Below, piece by piece: positions 25,966-34,229 of a DNA stretch of 64,000 nt; positions within the stretch are counted from its first letter, which is position 1; every line of letters begins with the position of its first letter. Source of the stretch: an uncultured Bacteroidia bacterium (GTDB taxonomy: Bacteria; Bacteroidota; Bacteroidia; Bacteroidales; UBA932); assembly GCA_902779765.1 (NCBI GenBank), contig CACZCQ010000005.1, forward strand, positions 62,001 to 126,000, given 5' to 3'. A program made the translations under genes and the position numbers. The notes beneath the pieces are model-generated. The model did not search any database. It was not told the origin of the DNA and was given only the letters and a program-made list of their open reading frames with translations.

Positions 25966-26603
25966 GGCCTGAACGGTTGACGGCCGATGATGGAACGGCC
26001 GAGGGTCAGTTCGTCAGCATATTCAAGGTCATCGCCGAAACCAAGCCCCCTAGCCAGGGATGACACCCTGATTCCGAAACCGGAAATCTGACGGAAGATG
26101 TAGAATGAGGTTGTCTCCCCTTCCACGTCACCGCTGAGGGCTAGGATCACTTCCACCTCGGACGGAATGGCGGCTGCGGAAGACACCATCTCCTTTATAC
26201 GGTCCACGAGAGCCGAGATAGTAAGGTCGGAAGGCCCTACCCCGGCGATCGGGGATATGATCCCGCCCAGCACATGGTAGACGCCATGAAACTGGCCGGT
26301 GTTCTCTATGCTCATCACGTCGCGGACATTCTCCACGACACAGATCGTATTGTGGTCGCGACGGTTGTCCGAACAGATCGAGCAGAGTTCATCGTCGGAA
26401 ATCATCCGGCAGACCTTGCAGTACCTGGCCTCATCACGGAGCTTCACGACAGACTCGGCAAAGAGATGTACGTTTTCGGCAGGCTGGCGGAGCAGGTGGA
26501 GAGCAAGGCGCAAAGCGCTGCGCTTGCCCACTCCCGGCAATGAACCTATCGCCTGGACCGCATCTTCGAGGAGCTTCGAAGGATATCTTTCGGGAACCGT
26601 CAT
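25962..26603 (-). CDS. recR: Recombination protein RecR
   Basis: The 213-residue protein has a helix-hairpin-helix (AIGSLPGVGKRSALRLALHLL), a four-cysteine zinc finger (CKVCRMISDDELCSICSD) and a Toprim domain (ICVVENVRDVMSIENTGQFHGVYHVLGG with the Walker-B-like region LALSGDVEGETTSFYI). It loads RecA at ssDNA gaps with RecO/RecF. Length is normal. It overlaps both neighbours by 4 nt (ATGA), so its translation is coupled to murQ upstream and mntP downstream. Confidence 0.96.
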   Translation of the reverse strand: MTVPERYPSKLLEDAVQAIGSLPGVGKRSALRLALHLLRQPAENVHLFAESVVKLRDEARYCKVCRMISDDELCSICSDNRRDHNTICVVENVRDVMSIENTGQFHGVYHVLGGIISPIAGVGPSDLTISALVDRIKEMVSSAAAIPSEVEVILALSGDVEGETTSFYIFRQISGFGIRVSSLARGLGFGDDLEYADELTLGRSIIGRQPFRP

Positions 26604-27430
26604 GCCTTGAATGTCTTCGACTGCAAGGAAGCTACCGCCGCCCTGACTGAACCATATTCCAGAAGCAGGGAGCGCGCATAATCATAGTCATCGATCCCTG
26701 TCTCGTCCATTATCATCCGCGTCCCCCGGTCGACCAGTTTGTGGTTGGTCAGCTGCATGTCAACCATCTTGTTGCCCTTCACATGACCCAGGCGGATCAT
26801 GGAAGCGGTGGAAATCATGTTCAGGACAAGCTTCTGGGCTGTCCCGGCCTTCATCCTGGTGCTTCCGGTGACGAATTCGGGACCGACGACCACCACTATC
26901 GGTATCTCTGCGGCGGCCGCCACAGGCGAGCCCTCGTTACAGGTGATGCATCCGGTCAGGAGGCCGTGTTTCCTGGCCGTCTCCAGGGCTCCGATCACAT
27001 AGGGAGTCGTGCCTGAAGCCGCGATGCCCACCAGCACATCGTGCTCATTGGGCGAAAAAGGCTGCATATCCTTCCAGCCATCCGTCAGGGAATCCTCCGC
27101 ATTCTCGACACCGACCCGAAGGGCCTTGTCTCCACCTGCCATGAGTCCGATGAATACGTCATATACTCCGTAAGTCGGAGGAATTTCGGATGCGTCCACT
27201 ATGCCCAGCCGTCCGCTGGTTCCGGCGCCGAGATAGAACACCCTTCCTCCGGCGGAGACCCTCTCCACGATCCCGTCCACCAACTCCTCGATCATGGGTA
27301 TGGCCCTGGTGACTGCCGCAGGGACGGTCTTGTCTTCATTGTTTATAGCCTCAAGCAACTCTCCGGTCGACATCAGGTCGAGATGGTCGTACAATGAGGC
27401 TTTCTCTGTGGTCCTGTCCATTCCGTTCAT
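26600..27430 (-). CDS. murQ: N-acetylmuramic acid 6-phosphate etherase
   Basis: The 276-residue SIS-domain lyase shows RVFYLGAGTSGRLGIVDASEIPPTYG, GIAASGTTPYVIGAL, the GCITCNEGSP loop and TGSTRMKAGTAQKLVLNMISTASMIRLGHVKGNKMVDM, all hallmarks of MurQ. It splits the lactyl ether of MurNAc-6-phosphate to give GlcNAc-6-phosphate and D-lactate in the cytoplasm. It overlaps the kinase gene upstream and recR downstream by 4 nt each. It is the diagnostic gene for MurNAc use in this locus. Confidence 0.96.
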   Translation of the reverse strand: MNGMDRTTEKASLYDHLDLMSTGELLEAINNEDKTVPAAVTRAIPMIEELVDGIVERVSAGGRVFYLGAGTSGRLGIVDASEIPPTYGVYDVFIGLMAGGDKALRVGVENAEDSLTDGWKDMQPFSPNEHDVLVGIAASGTTPYVIGALETARKHGLLTGCITCNEGSPVAAAAEIPIVVVVGPEFVTGSTRMKAGTAQKLVLNMISTASMIRLGHVKGNKMVDMQLTNHKLVDRGTRMIMDETGIDDYDYARSLLLEYGSVRAAVASLQSKTFKA

Positions 27431-28302
27431 AATCTTCCCATATGATAGTCCACCAGTCTCTCCATCGGGGCGGGAATGATGGCCGAAAACTTTACTCCGT
27501 ACTCCGCGGCGACCTTTTCAAGGATGGCCCTGTTGGCATAACCGAAGCCGCCGACCACTCCGACCGGATACTTAAGGATATCGTACTGCTTGAGGTAGAT
27601 TTCGATGAAATCCCGGAAGTTCCTGTCCACGAGATTCTTGACATATTCACTGGAATCGTACTTCCCGAGTATCCACGGGGCGAAGGAGCCCAGATATTTG
27701 GAAGGAGCCCCGCCGCGATAGACATTCTTTACAACCGTAGGATAATCGACCTCGAACTCACGCGCGAAATCCCCGGCAACAGGCTCAGGCACGAGGCCCT
27801 TGATGAAATCCGATACGAAGAGTTTCCCGAGCCTTGCGCCTCCTCCTTCGTCACCTAGGATGAAGCCTCCTGAGGGGACATTCTTGACTATCCTGTCCCC
27901 ATCGAAAAAGCAGGAATTGGATCCGGTGCCAAGGATGGCGACTATCCCGGGATTGTGGCCGCAGACAGCCCTTGCCGCAGACAGCATGTCTGAGGAATAC
28001 TCTTTCCTGGTCCTGGGGAAAAAGCGGCTCAGCACCTTGTCCAGTTCCACGGCCAGGTCCGGAACTGCCGATCCTTCCTTCCCGACCAGTCCGGCGGCAT
28101 AGAAGAACAATTCTTCCACGCAGTCGTCGCTTATTCCCAGGCCCTTGAACTCGTCGACAGCCTGCATCACGACGGACTCAATCATATCCGGACTCATGGA
28201 AGCGAGGTTGATCCCTGGAGTTTTGATTCCTTCCGGTTCCTTGTCCGGGAACACCGCTACCCAGTCGGTCTTGGTGGCTCCGCTTTCAACTATCAGTTTC
28301 AT
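27427..28302 (-). CDS. murK: BadF/BcrA-type sugar kinase, probable MurNAc kinase (MurK-like)
   Basis: The 291-residue ASKHA-fold kinase has phosphate-1 loop ESGATKTDWVAVF, adenosine/phosphate-2 segment VAILGTGSNSCFFDGD and GGFILGDEGGGARLGKLF, as in N-acetylglucosamine kinases. Directly preceding murQ (4-nt overlap) and following a sodium symporter gene, it has the gene order of the Tannerella forsythia murTKQ operon, where MurK phosphorylates MurNAc. The function is inferred from that synteny; GlcNAc is the main alternative substrate. Confidence 0.85.
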   Translation of the reverse strand: MKLIVESGATKTDWVAVFPDKEPEGIKTPGINLASMSPDMIESVVMQAVDEFKGLGISDDCVEELFFYAAGLVGKEGSAVPDLAVELDKVLSRFFPRTRKEYSSDMLSAARAVCGHNPGIVAILGTGSNSCFFDGDRIVKNVPSGGFILGDEGGGARLGKLFVSDFIKGLVPEPVAGDFAREFEVDYPTVVKNVYRGGAPSKYLGSFAPWILGKYDSSEYVKNLVDRNFRDFIEIYLKQYDILKYPVGVVGGFGYANRAILEKVAAEYGVKFSAIIPAPMERLVDYHMGRL

Positions 28303-28323
28303 TGCAAATATATAATCATAAAC

Positions 28324-29766
28324 CTATCGACGCCTTTCTATCAGACAACACAGACCGATAATGACCAATATGGCGTTGATGAGCAGAATCTCATAACTGA
28401 ACTTGTAGCCGCCGAACCATCTGTCCGAATTCAACTGCAGGACGAGGCACAACAGAGGGGCAACGACCGCGACCACAGGGACGAACCTGTCTCTGACCTT
28501 CCTCTTGCATGCAAGGCCGAAGGCGAACATTCCCAGGATAGGTCCGTAGGTATAACTCGCCAGGGTATAGACCGCATTGATGGCACTGGTGTTGGAAAGC
28601 TTGTTGAACACTATTATCACCAAAGCCATCAGGACAGCCATCCCGACATGGACCATCTTGCGGGTCTTGGTGAGGCCGGCTTCGTCCTTTTTCATGGCGC
28701 CGAGAATATCGACCGTGAAAGACGTGGTAAGTGAAGTCAATGCGGATCCTCCGGCTCCGTACGCGCTGGCGACCAGACCTATTATGAACAGGATGCCGAC
28801 TATGCCCGGCAATATACCGGATGTGGCGACGGCTGCGAATATTTTGTCACCTGTTTCGCTGATGCCGTTAGCCGCTGCGAACTGATAGAGCAGTACTCCG
28901 AGACAGAGGAACAGGAACACGACGAAAACCTGCAGGACTCCGCTTGTAATCATGTTCTTGCGGCTGTCCCTCGGATCCTTGCAGCTCAAAGGTCTCTGCA
29001 TCATGTCCTGGTCCAGTCCGGTCATCGCAACGGCGGTGAACAGACCGCCCAGGAACTGTTTCCAGAAGAACTGGGATTCCTTGACGTTGTCGAAGAACAG
29101 GATCCTGGACATGCTGCTTCCCTTGATCGAATTGACCAGACCGCTGAAATCCAATCCCATGTTCCTTGCTATGAACACTATTCCCAGTACAACCGCCAGG
29201 ATCATGCAGACCGTCCTGAATGAATCCGTCCAAATCACCGTCTTCACGCCTCCCGTGAAAGTATAGGCGAACACTATCAGGACTGATATGAGTACATTCA
29301 GGGAGAAAGGAAGTCCGAGGGGATCGAAGACAAGCATCTGGAGCACCAGGCATACCAGGAAGAAACGGACGGACGCCCCGAGTATCTTGGAAATGAAGAA
29401 GAACCAGGCTCCCGTCTTATAGGATGCCGTCCCGAAACGGTTCTCCAGATACTGATAGATCGATACTACATTCAGTTTGTAGAAAAGCGGTATCAGCACG
29501 TAGGAGATTACCAGATAGCCGACCACGAAGCCCAGGCACATCTGAAGGTAACCGAAACCGCTCGAGGCGACCATGCCCGGAACGGACACGAACGTAACCC
29601 CGGACATCGGCGCGCCTATCATCGCCAGGGCGGCGATATACCACTTCGACTTCCTGGAACCGCTGAAAAAGGCCGAATTGTCACTCTTCGAACCCGCAAT
29701 CCACGCGATGCTGAACATGAACAGCAGATACGCGCAGACGGTGATTATTATTACCAGTGTACTCAT
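28324..29766 (-). CDS. Sodium:solute symporter, probable MurNAc transporter (MurT-like)
   Basis: The 480-residue protein has about thirteen hydrophobic segments of the SSS family, with GAPMSGVTFVSVPGMVASSGFG early, WTDSFRTVCMILAVVLG centrally and DQDMMQRPLSCKD. Family members carry sugars, sialic acid or amino acids with Na+. Here it precedes the kinase and etherase genes by 21 nt, in the same order as murT-murK-murQ of Tannerella, so MurNAc or a muramyl saccharide is the likely substrate. Specificity is not readable from sequence alone. Confidence 0.82.
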   Translation of the reverse strand: MSTLVIIITVCAYLLFMFSIAWIAGSKSDNSAFFSGSRKSKWYIAALAMIGAPMSGVTFVSVPGMVASSGFGYLQMCLGFVVGYLVISYVLIPLFYKLNVVSIYQYLENRFGTASYKTGAWFFFISKILGASVRFFLVCLVLQMLVFDPLGLPFSLNVLISVLIVFAYTFTGGVKTVIWTDSFRTVCMILAVVLGIVFIARNMGLDFSGLVNSIKGSSMSRILFFDNVKESQFFWKQFLGGLFTAVAMTGLDQDMMQRPLSCKDPRDSRKNMITSGVLQVFVVFLFLCLGVLLYQFAAANGISETGDKIFAAVATSGILPGIVGILFIIGLVASAYGAGGSALTSLTTSFTVDILGAMKKDEAGLTKTRKMVHVGMAVLMALVIIVFNKLSNTSAINAVYTLASYTYGPILGMFAFGLACKRKVRDRFVPVVAVVAPLLCLVLQLNSDRWFGGYKFSYEILLINAILVIIGLCCLIERRR

Positions 29767-29794
29767 CCTTCACTCTACAATTATGCAAAAATAA

Positions 29795-32035
29795 TCATTT
29801 TGACAGTTCTATTACATAACTGCGCCCGGCAGGCACGGAACATTTGACCTCTCCATGTTCGGAATAATGTCCCAGTGATTCCTTCCCGCCGGATGAAATC
29901 AGGTTGACAGAACCGGATGCCGGGATCCCGTACTTGCCCGCATCAACGATGAAACTGATTTCAGCGTCTTCGTCAGAGATATTTGTCACTGCTATTCCAA
30001 GATTCCCTTCCCGGGACAGCCAGGCTCCGGACAGAAGGGTCCTGATGGTCTTCTCGTACCTCGTGACCATGTCACCGGTCCTGCCGGCATAGATGCTCAC
30101 CTTCGATATAGGTATCGTAACCTCCTTTGAATCAAACTCAGGAAGTCCCATGAAACGGCCGTAGAGAAGATAGTCCAGGGCATTGTACCGTGTCTTGACC
30201 AGATCTTCCAGGAAATCCATCTCCGATTTCCTCTTATCGTACAGGAAGGAGTGATAGTTCGCAAGCGTGGGCTGCATCCCCCAGATGAACGACCTCGCCT
30301 GCTCCAGTCTGAACTGCATGTTGAACTCTTCCGGAAGCAGGGTTTCAGCGTTGGCCGGATAGAATTCCTTCGGCCAGAGTTCATCGTATGGAGGATAGAC
30401 AAGGGAGGAATAACTCCCGTACGTCATTGCATAATCGTGATATACTGCCTGGTAGAGTGGAATGGGTTCCGCGTTGCCGACTCCCTGGTAACGTTCGTGC
30501 GAAGATTCAAGGGTAAGGAAATCATCCAGGAGCGGGATCCAGTCTTCCGCCGACCCCTCCCCCGCGAGCATGGCATCCGATCCGTCGGTGAAAACGTCAC
30601 GGATCTGCCTGGTAAGTTTTCCGAAGCCGTCCCACCAGTAGTTGCCTCCGCCCAGGGTGTGCCCGTGGTCAGGATCATAGCAGACCAGGTTCATGCAGGC
30701 CTGATCCATGTAAACTCCGTCGACATGGTACCGGTTCACCACGGTATCGCACAGGGATGAATACTTGTCCCTCCAGAACTGTGTAGCCATGCACATCGGT
30801 GTCAGTCCGTTGCCGGAGAACTTCTGGTAGACATGCCTGTGGGTGCTTCCGTCTTCTTTCCTGGCGGCATATTCCCCGGCACCTTCGGTCTTCCAGCTTT
30901 CGGTCGAATCTCCCCACTGGTATGAATTCATGTAAACCAGACTGTGTATCCCTTTCTTATGGGCACGGGCCACTGCTTCGACAAATGACTCCCGTCCTTC
31001 TTTCGGCGGGACATATTCAGGGAAGCCTTCATCGTACGGACAGCCGTGCCACCAATGCCAGTATACGTTCACAGGCAGTCCGATATGGTCCTTGAAATCT
31101 TCCGCTTCTTTCAGGACATTCGAAGAACGACCGCGGTTCCATATCCAGAAGGCAGTCTTTTCAAGCCACTCCGGAGACTGTCCGTTATGGAAACGGCTTT
31201 CCCTGCAGAATCTTTGGTCAAGCGCCCATTCCCGGTATATACCGGCGGCATCCTCCCAGTTTCCGTCGAACGATCCCACTACCACGTCATATCCGGGAGA
31301 GAATTCATCCGTAACCGTCTTGTCGGGAACCAGGCAGGTTGCACTGCATCCGACGTGACCGGGTGCTACCGAGAAAGATATGGATTTGGCCGTGGAAGTG
31401 GTGTCCTGGCTGGAGAAATACAGGCCGTTCCTCTTCAATTCCCTGTCATACAGAAGGAACAGCTGGACCGAACCTCCCGGGAAACTTCGGGAATATACCT
31501 TCGGCTTGTCCTCCGAGGAGCCTTCGGCCGGATCATGGATCAGGGTACCGAGCCATGAAGGCATGACCAGGTCTTCGTTTGCATACGGCTTCACTCCGGT
31601 GATTACAGGATAGGTGACGCCGTCGCTCATTATCGCCTTCAAGCCGCTGAAAGATGCCCTCCAGTGAGCCATTGGCCTGTTTTCCTCAAGGGAGACGGTC
31701 ATCCTGACCACAAGCGGAACATCTCCTTTGTATTTCCAACGGATATCGACCCGGCTTCTCCCACGCTTCCTGAATGTAACCTTGTACTCCCCGTCCTGGG
31801 AGAATGAATCAGGGTCAGCAGGGTCCACCTTCCAAGGAAGGCCTTCCACAGCCGAAGGATCGATGAATTCATAGTCATTATCCTTGTCCAGGAATGACAC
31901 GAGTCTGCCGGTCAGGCGCTCGAAACCAAGCGAAGCCCTGTCATTGCCGATCTCAACGATTCCGGAGCCGCCTCCGAAGCAACCGGAGAACGCCAGCAGG
32001 GCTAAAATGCACAATATGGATGCTGATCTATTCAT
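29795..32035 (-). CDS. DUF6259-type putative glycoside hydrolase lipoprotein
   Basis: The start is taken at 32035, giving MNRSASILCILALLAFSGCFGG, a lipoprotein signal; the protein has 746 residues. An N-terminal beta-sandwich (about 25-270) precedes a TIM-barrel region with WIWNRGRSSNV, NVYWHWWHGCPYDEGFPEY and HSLVYMNSYQWG. Candidate catalytic acids lie in YHVDGVYMDQACM and LAGEGSAEDW. The fold resembles clan-D alpha-galactosidase-like enzymes. No activity for the family is known to me. It overlaps namZ by 8 nt, so it probably acts on the same glycan as NamZ. Confidence 0.75.
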   Translation of the reverse strand: MNRSASILCILALLAFSGCFGGGSGIVEIGNDRASLGFERLTGRLVSFLDKDNDYEFIDPSAVEGLPWKVDPADPDSFSQDGEYKVTFRKRGRSRVDIRWKYKGDVPLVVRMTVSLEENRPMAHWRASFSGLKAIMSDGVTYPVITGVKPYANEDLVMPSWLGTLIHDPAEGSSEDKPKVYSRSFPGGSVQLFLLYDRELKRNGLYFSSQDTTSTAKSISFSVAPGHVGCSATCLVPDKTVTDEFSPGYDVVVGSFDGNWEDAAGIYREWALDQRFCRESRFHNGQSPEWLEKTAFWIWNRGRSSNVLKEAEDFKDHIGLPVNVYWHWWHGCPYDEGFPEYVPPKEGRESFVEAVARAHKKGIHSLVYMNSYQWGDSTESWKTEGAGEYAARKEDGSTHRHVYQKFSGNGLTPMCMATQFWRDKYSSLCDTVVNRYHVDGVYMDQACMNLVCYDPDHGHTLGGGNYWWDGFGKLTRQIRDVFTDGSDAMLAGEGSAEDWIPLLDDFLTLESSHERYQGVGNAEPIPLYQAVYHDYAMTYGSYSSLVYPPYDELWPKEFYPANAETLLPEEFNMQFRLEQARSFIWGMQPTLANYHSFLYDKRKSEMDFLEDLVKTRYNALDYLLYGRFMGLPEFDSKEVTIPISKVSIYAGRTGDMVTRYEKTIRTLLSGAWLSREGNLGIAVTNISDEDAEISFIVDAGKYGIPASGSVNLISSGGKESLGHYSEHGEVKCSVPAGRSYVIELSK

Positions 32036-33326
32036 ATAAAAGGTACTTTTTCCTGAGAACCTTGAATGCCTCAACCTCTTCTTTCCATCCTGCCTTTATA
32101 CGGCCGGACAGGGCCTCCGGAGTTTCTTCCAGTGAGGCATTCTCAATTGCATCACGTACCCTGCGGGTACCTGTCAAAAGTTCGAAATGGCCGTCAAGGT
32201 CATTTATGCCGAAGAATGAATCACCGATGCCCAGATTGCGGTAAGCATCAATTACATACCTGAAATCAATGCCACGTGCAAGCAGGGTATCGAGGGATAT
32301 CCCCCTCAGATCCTTGCCATGGCAGGTCTGTCCCAAAAACCTTGGCCTGCTGGCTCCGGGAATACTTTCTGGAGTGAAACTGAAAGGCTGGCCGGTCATA
32401 TCCGGATGGCCGTATACTTCAAACGGGAATCCCGTTCCCCTGCCTTCGGAGACGACAGTCCCTGCGAACAGGCAGGTCGTACTGTAAAGGTACACACTCC
32501 TCATTGTCTTGAGATTGGGCGACGGAGGCAGTATCAGGCTGTAAAGTGTCCCGTGGGTATATCCCAGGCAGGGAATGACTTCAAGCTTGCATTCCAGGCC
32601 GTTTTCCAGCCAACCCTCTCCGTTCATCATAAGTGCCAACTCTCCCAGGGTCATGCCATGGACGGTCGGGACAGGGATGGAACCTATGCTGGAAAAGTAC
32701 CGGTCTTCCAGTATGTCACCCTCGACATAGAAGCCGTTCGGATTGGGACGGTCGAGGACTATGACTTCCTTCCCGTTTTCGGCACAGATGCCCATCGCGT
32801 CCTGAAGCGTGATATAATAGGTATAATAACGCAGGCCGACATCCTGCAGGTCTGTCACCAGGACGTCGAAGGATTCCAGGACCTCGCGTGGTATCACCAT
32901 CTTCCCTCCCTTGTAAAGCGATATGACCGGAACCCCCGTCCGGGCGTCCCTGTCATCCCCCACAAGCTCACCCGGATCCGCAAGGCCGCGGAAACCGTGC
33001 TCCGGAGAGAAAACCGCCACGACATCGATTCCCTTATCCAGAAGGACATCGAGAAGATGGGGCCCGAGGCGTTCACTCCCGAACGGAAGGAAAGGCTCGT
33101 CTATGCTTTCCGCATTCACCTCCCTCCGGCACGGCCTGCCGTCAACGACGTCTCCTACTATTCCGCTCTGGTTGCTCAGTATAGCCACACGCCTGCCTTT
33201 CAGCATCGGCAGATATGCTTCAAGGCGTTCGTCTCCGAGGACCACCCGGTCTTCGGCGGTATGGCACCCCGGTGCCAGTATCAGCACCATTGCCAGGGAC
33301 AGGATAGCCCAACTTATCTTTCTCAC
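32028..33326 (-). CDS. namZ: Exo-beta-N-acetylmuramidase NamZ family (DUF1343, GH171)
   Basis: The 432-residue lipoprotein (LAMVLILAPGC, Cys21) has the DUF1343 signatures GRRVAILSNQSGIVGD, VVAVFSPEHGFRG, TGVPVISLYKG, VLVTDLQDVGLRYYTYYITLQDAM, VLDRPNPNG and TVHGMTLGELALMMNGEGW. Bacillus YbbC/NamZ of this family removes non-reducing-end MurNAc from peptidoglycan glycans. Linkage to murT/K/Q-like genes supports that activity here. Residues about 60-88 form an extra, polar segment not expected at this point in the family. It overlaps the EEP gene by 4 nt. Confidence 0.9.
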   Translation of the reverse strand: MRKISWAILSLAMVLILAPGCHTAEDRVVLGDERLEAYLPMLKGRRVAILSNQSGIVGDVVDGRPCRREVNAESIDEPFLPFGSERLGPHLLDVLLDKGIDVVAVFSPEHGFRGLADPGELVGDDRDARTGVPVISLYKGGKMVIPREVLESFDVLVTDLQDVGLRYYTYYITLQDAMGICAENGKEVIVLDRPNPNGFYVEGDILEDRYFSSIGSIPVPTVHGMTLGELALMMNGEGWLENGLECKLEVIPCLGYTHGTLYSLILPPSPNLKTMRSVYLYSTTCLFAGTVVSEGRGTGFPFEVYGHPDMTGQPFSFTPESIPGASRPRFLGQTCHGKDLRGISLDTLLARGIDFRYVIDAYRNLGIGDSFFGINDLDGHFELLTGTRRVRDAIENASLEETPEALSGRIKAGWKEEVEAFKVLRKKYLLYE

Positions 33327-34165
33327 GGCAGGATCACATCTACGAATACGGGCACATGGTCGGATGCCACCTTGACATCACCGTTCCTGAAACCCGTACA
33401 CACCGCCGACTTGACAACGGTGTATTTCGGGATATTGTTCAGTATCAGGACATAGTCAATGCACCGGTCAGGTCCTGAAGATGGGAACGTAGGTTCCTTT
33501 ACGCTGATGACAGTCCAGTACTTGTCAAGCTCGGCCATCGTCTGGCTGTCAGGACGTGAATTCATGTCTCCCGCCAGGAATACCGGCTTTCCGGAGCTCC
33601 AATAGTCCCTCCTGACATATTCATTGATAAGCCTGGCCTGCTCCAGCGAAACCGAGCCTGAAACATTCAGATGGGTGGACATGAATACGAAATCCTCGGT
33701 CTCTACGGAAAGCACGCCCATATGCTTCACCCCGGGAGTCTTGGGGATGTCGTAGCTTCTGGTACCCGTCACCTTGTGAGTCGTCTCGACTCCGACTCCG
33801 TAGCCTCCTCCCTGGTAGGGGAACATGGACTGGAAAACGTAGCTCCAGCCTTTCCCGAGGCAGGTGTTCAGGTCCTGAAGCTGATAGTTGGCGTGCCTCG
33901 TATTGCAGCTGTCCAGCTCGTTGAGCCCTACAATGTCAGGCTTCGCTTCCTTCAGCATATCGGCAACCATGGGTATGCTGTTGTCGATATATTTCCCGAA
34001 TACGCCGACATTGTAGGTCATGATGCGGACCGCACCCTTCGCCTTGGAATAATCCGGGATTCCGGACTCCCCCGCCGGAACGGACTGTCCGCCTCCGAGT
34101 GAAGCGCAGCCGATTAACGGGACAGCGACGATAAGGGTATATAATAAATGGAATACTCGTTTCAT
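33323..34165 (-). CDS. Endonuclease/exonuclease/phosphatase-family lipoprotein
   Basis: The start is taken at the ATG at 34165 (MKRVFHLLYTLIVAVPLIGCAS, lipobox Cys20); an ATG four codons upstream is possible. The protein has 280 residues. EEP-fold active-site motifs are IMTYNVGVFG, GLNELDSCN, STHLNVSGS, LAGDMNSRPDSQ, CIDYVLIL and ASDHVPVFVDV. Export as a lipoprotein argues against nucleic-acid repair and for a phosphodiester of an extracellular glycan or lipid. It starts 14 nt after a strong terminator that follows susD, and overlaps namZ by 4 nt. Confidence 0.85.
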   Translation of the reverse strand: MKRVFHLLYTLIVAVPLIGCASLGGGQSVPAGESGIPDYSKAKGAVRIMTYNVGVFGKYIDNSIPMVADMLKEAKPDIVGLNELDSCNTRHANYQLQDLNTCLGKGWSYVFQSMFPYQGGGYGVGVETTHKVTGTRSYDIPKTPGVKHMGVLSVETEDFVFMSTHLNVSGSVSLEQARLINEYVRRDYWSSGKPVFLAGDMNSRPDSQTMAELDKYWTVISVKEPTFPSSGPDRCIDYVLILNNIPKYTVVKSAVCTGFRNGDVKVASDHVPVFVDVILP

Positions 34166-34178
34166 GTTCTGTACCATT

Positions 34179-34209
34179 AAAAGAAAGGAGCGGCGTTACC
34201 GCTCCTTTC
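34179..34209 (-). terminator. Intrinsic terminator after susD
   Basis: Eleven-bp arms GAAAGGAGCGG/CCGCTCCTTTC around a five-nt loop are followed on the minus strand by TTTT. Located between susD and the EEP gene, it probably lowers expression of the hydrolase and transport genes relative to susC/susD. Confidence 0.85.
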
Positions 34210-34229
34210 ATGGTCATGTATCCAGAAGA

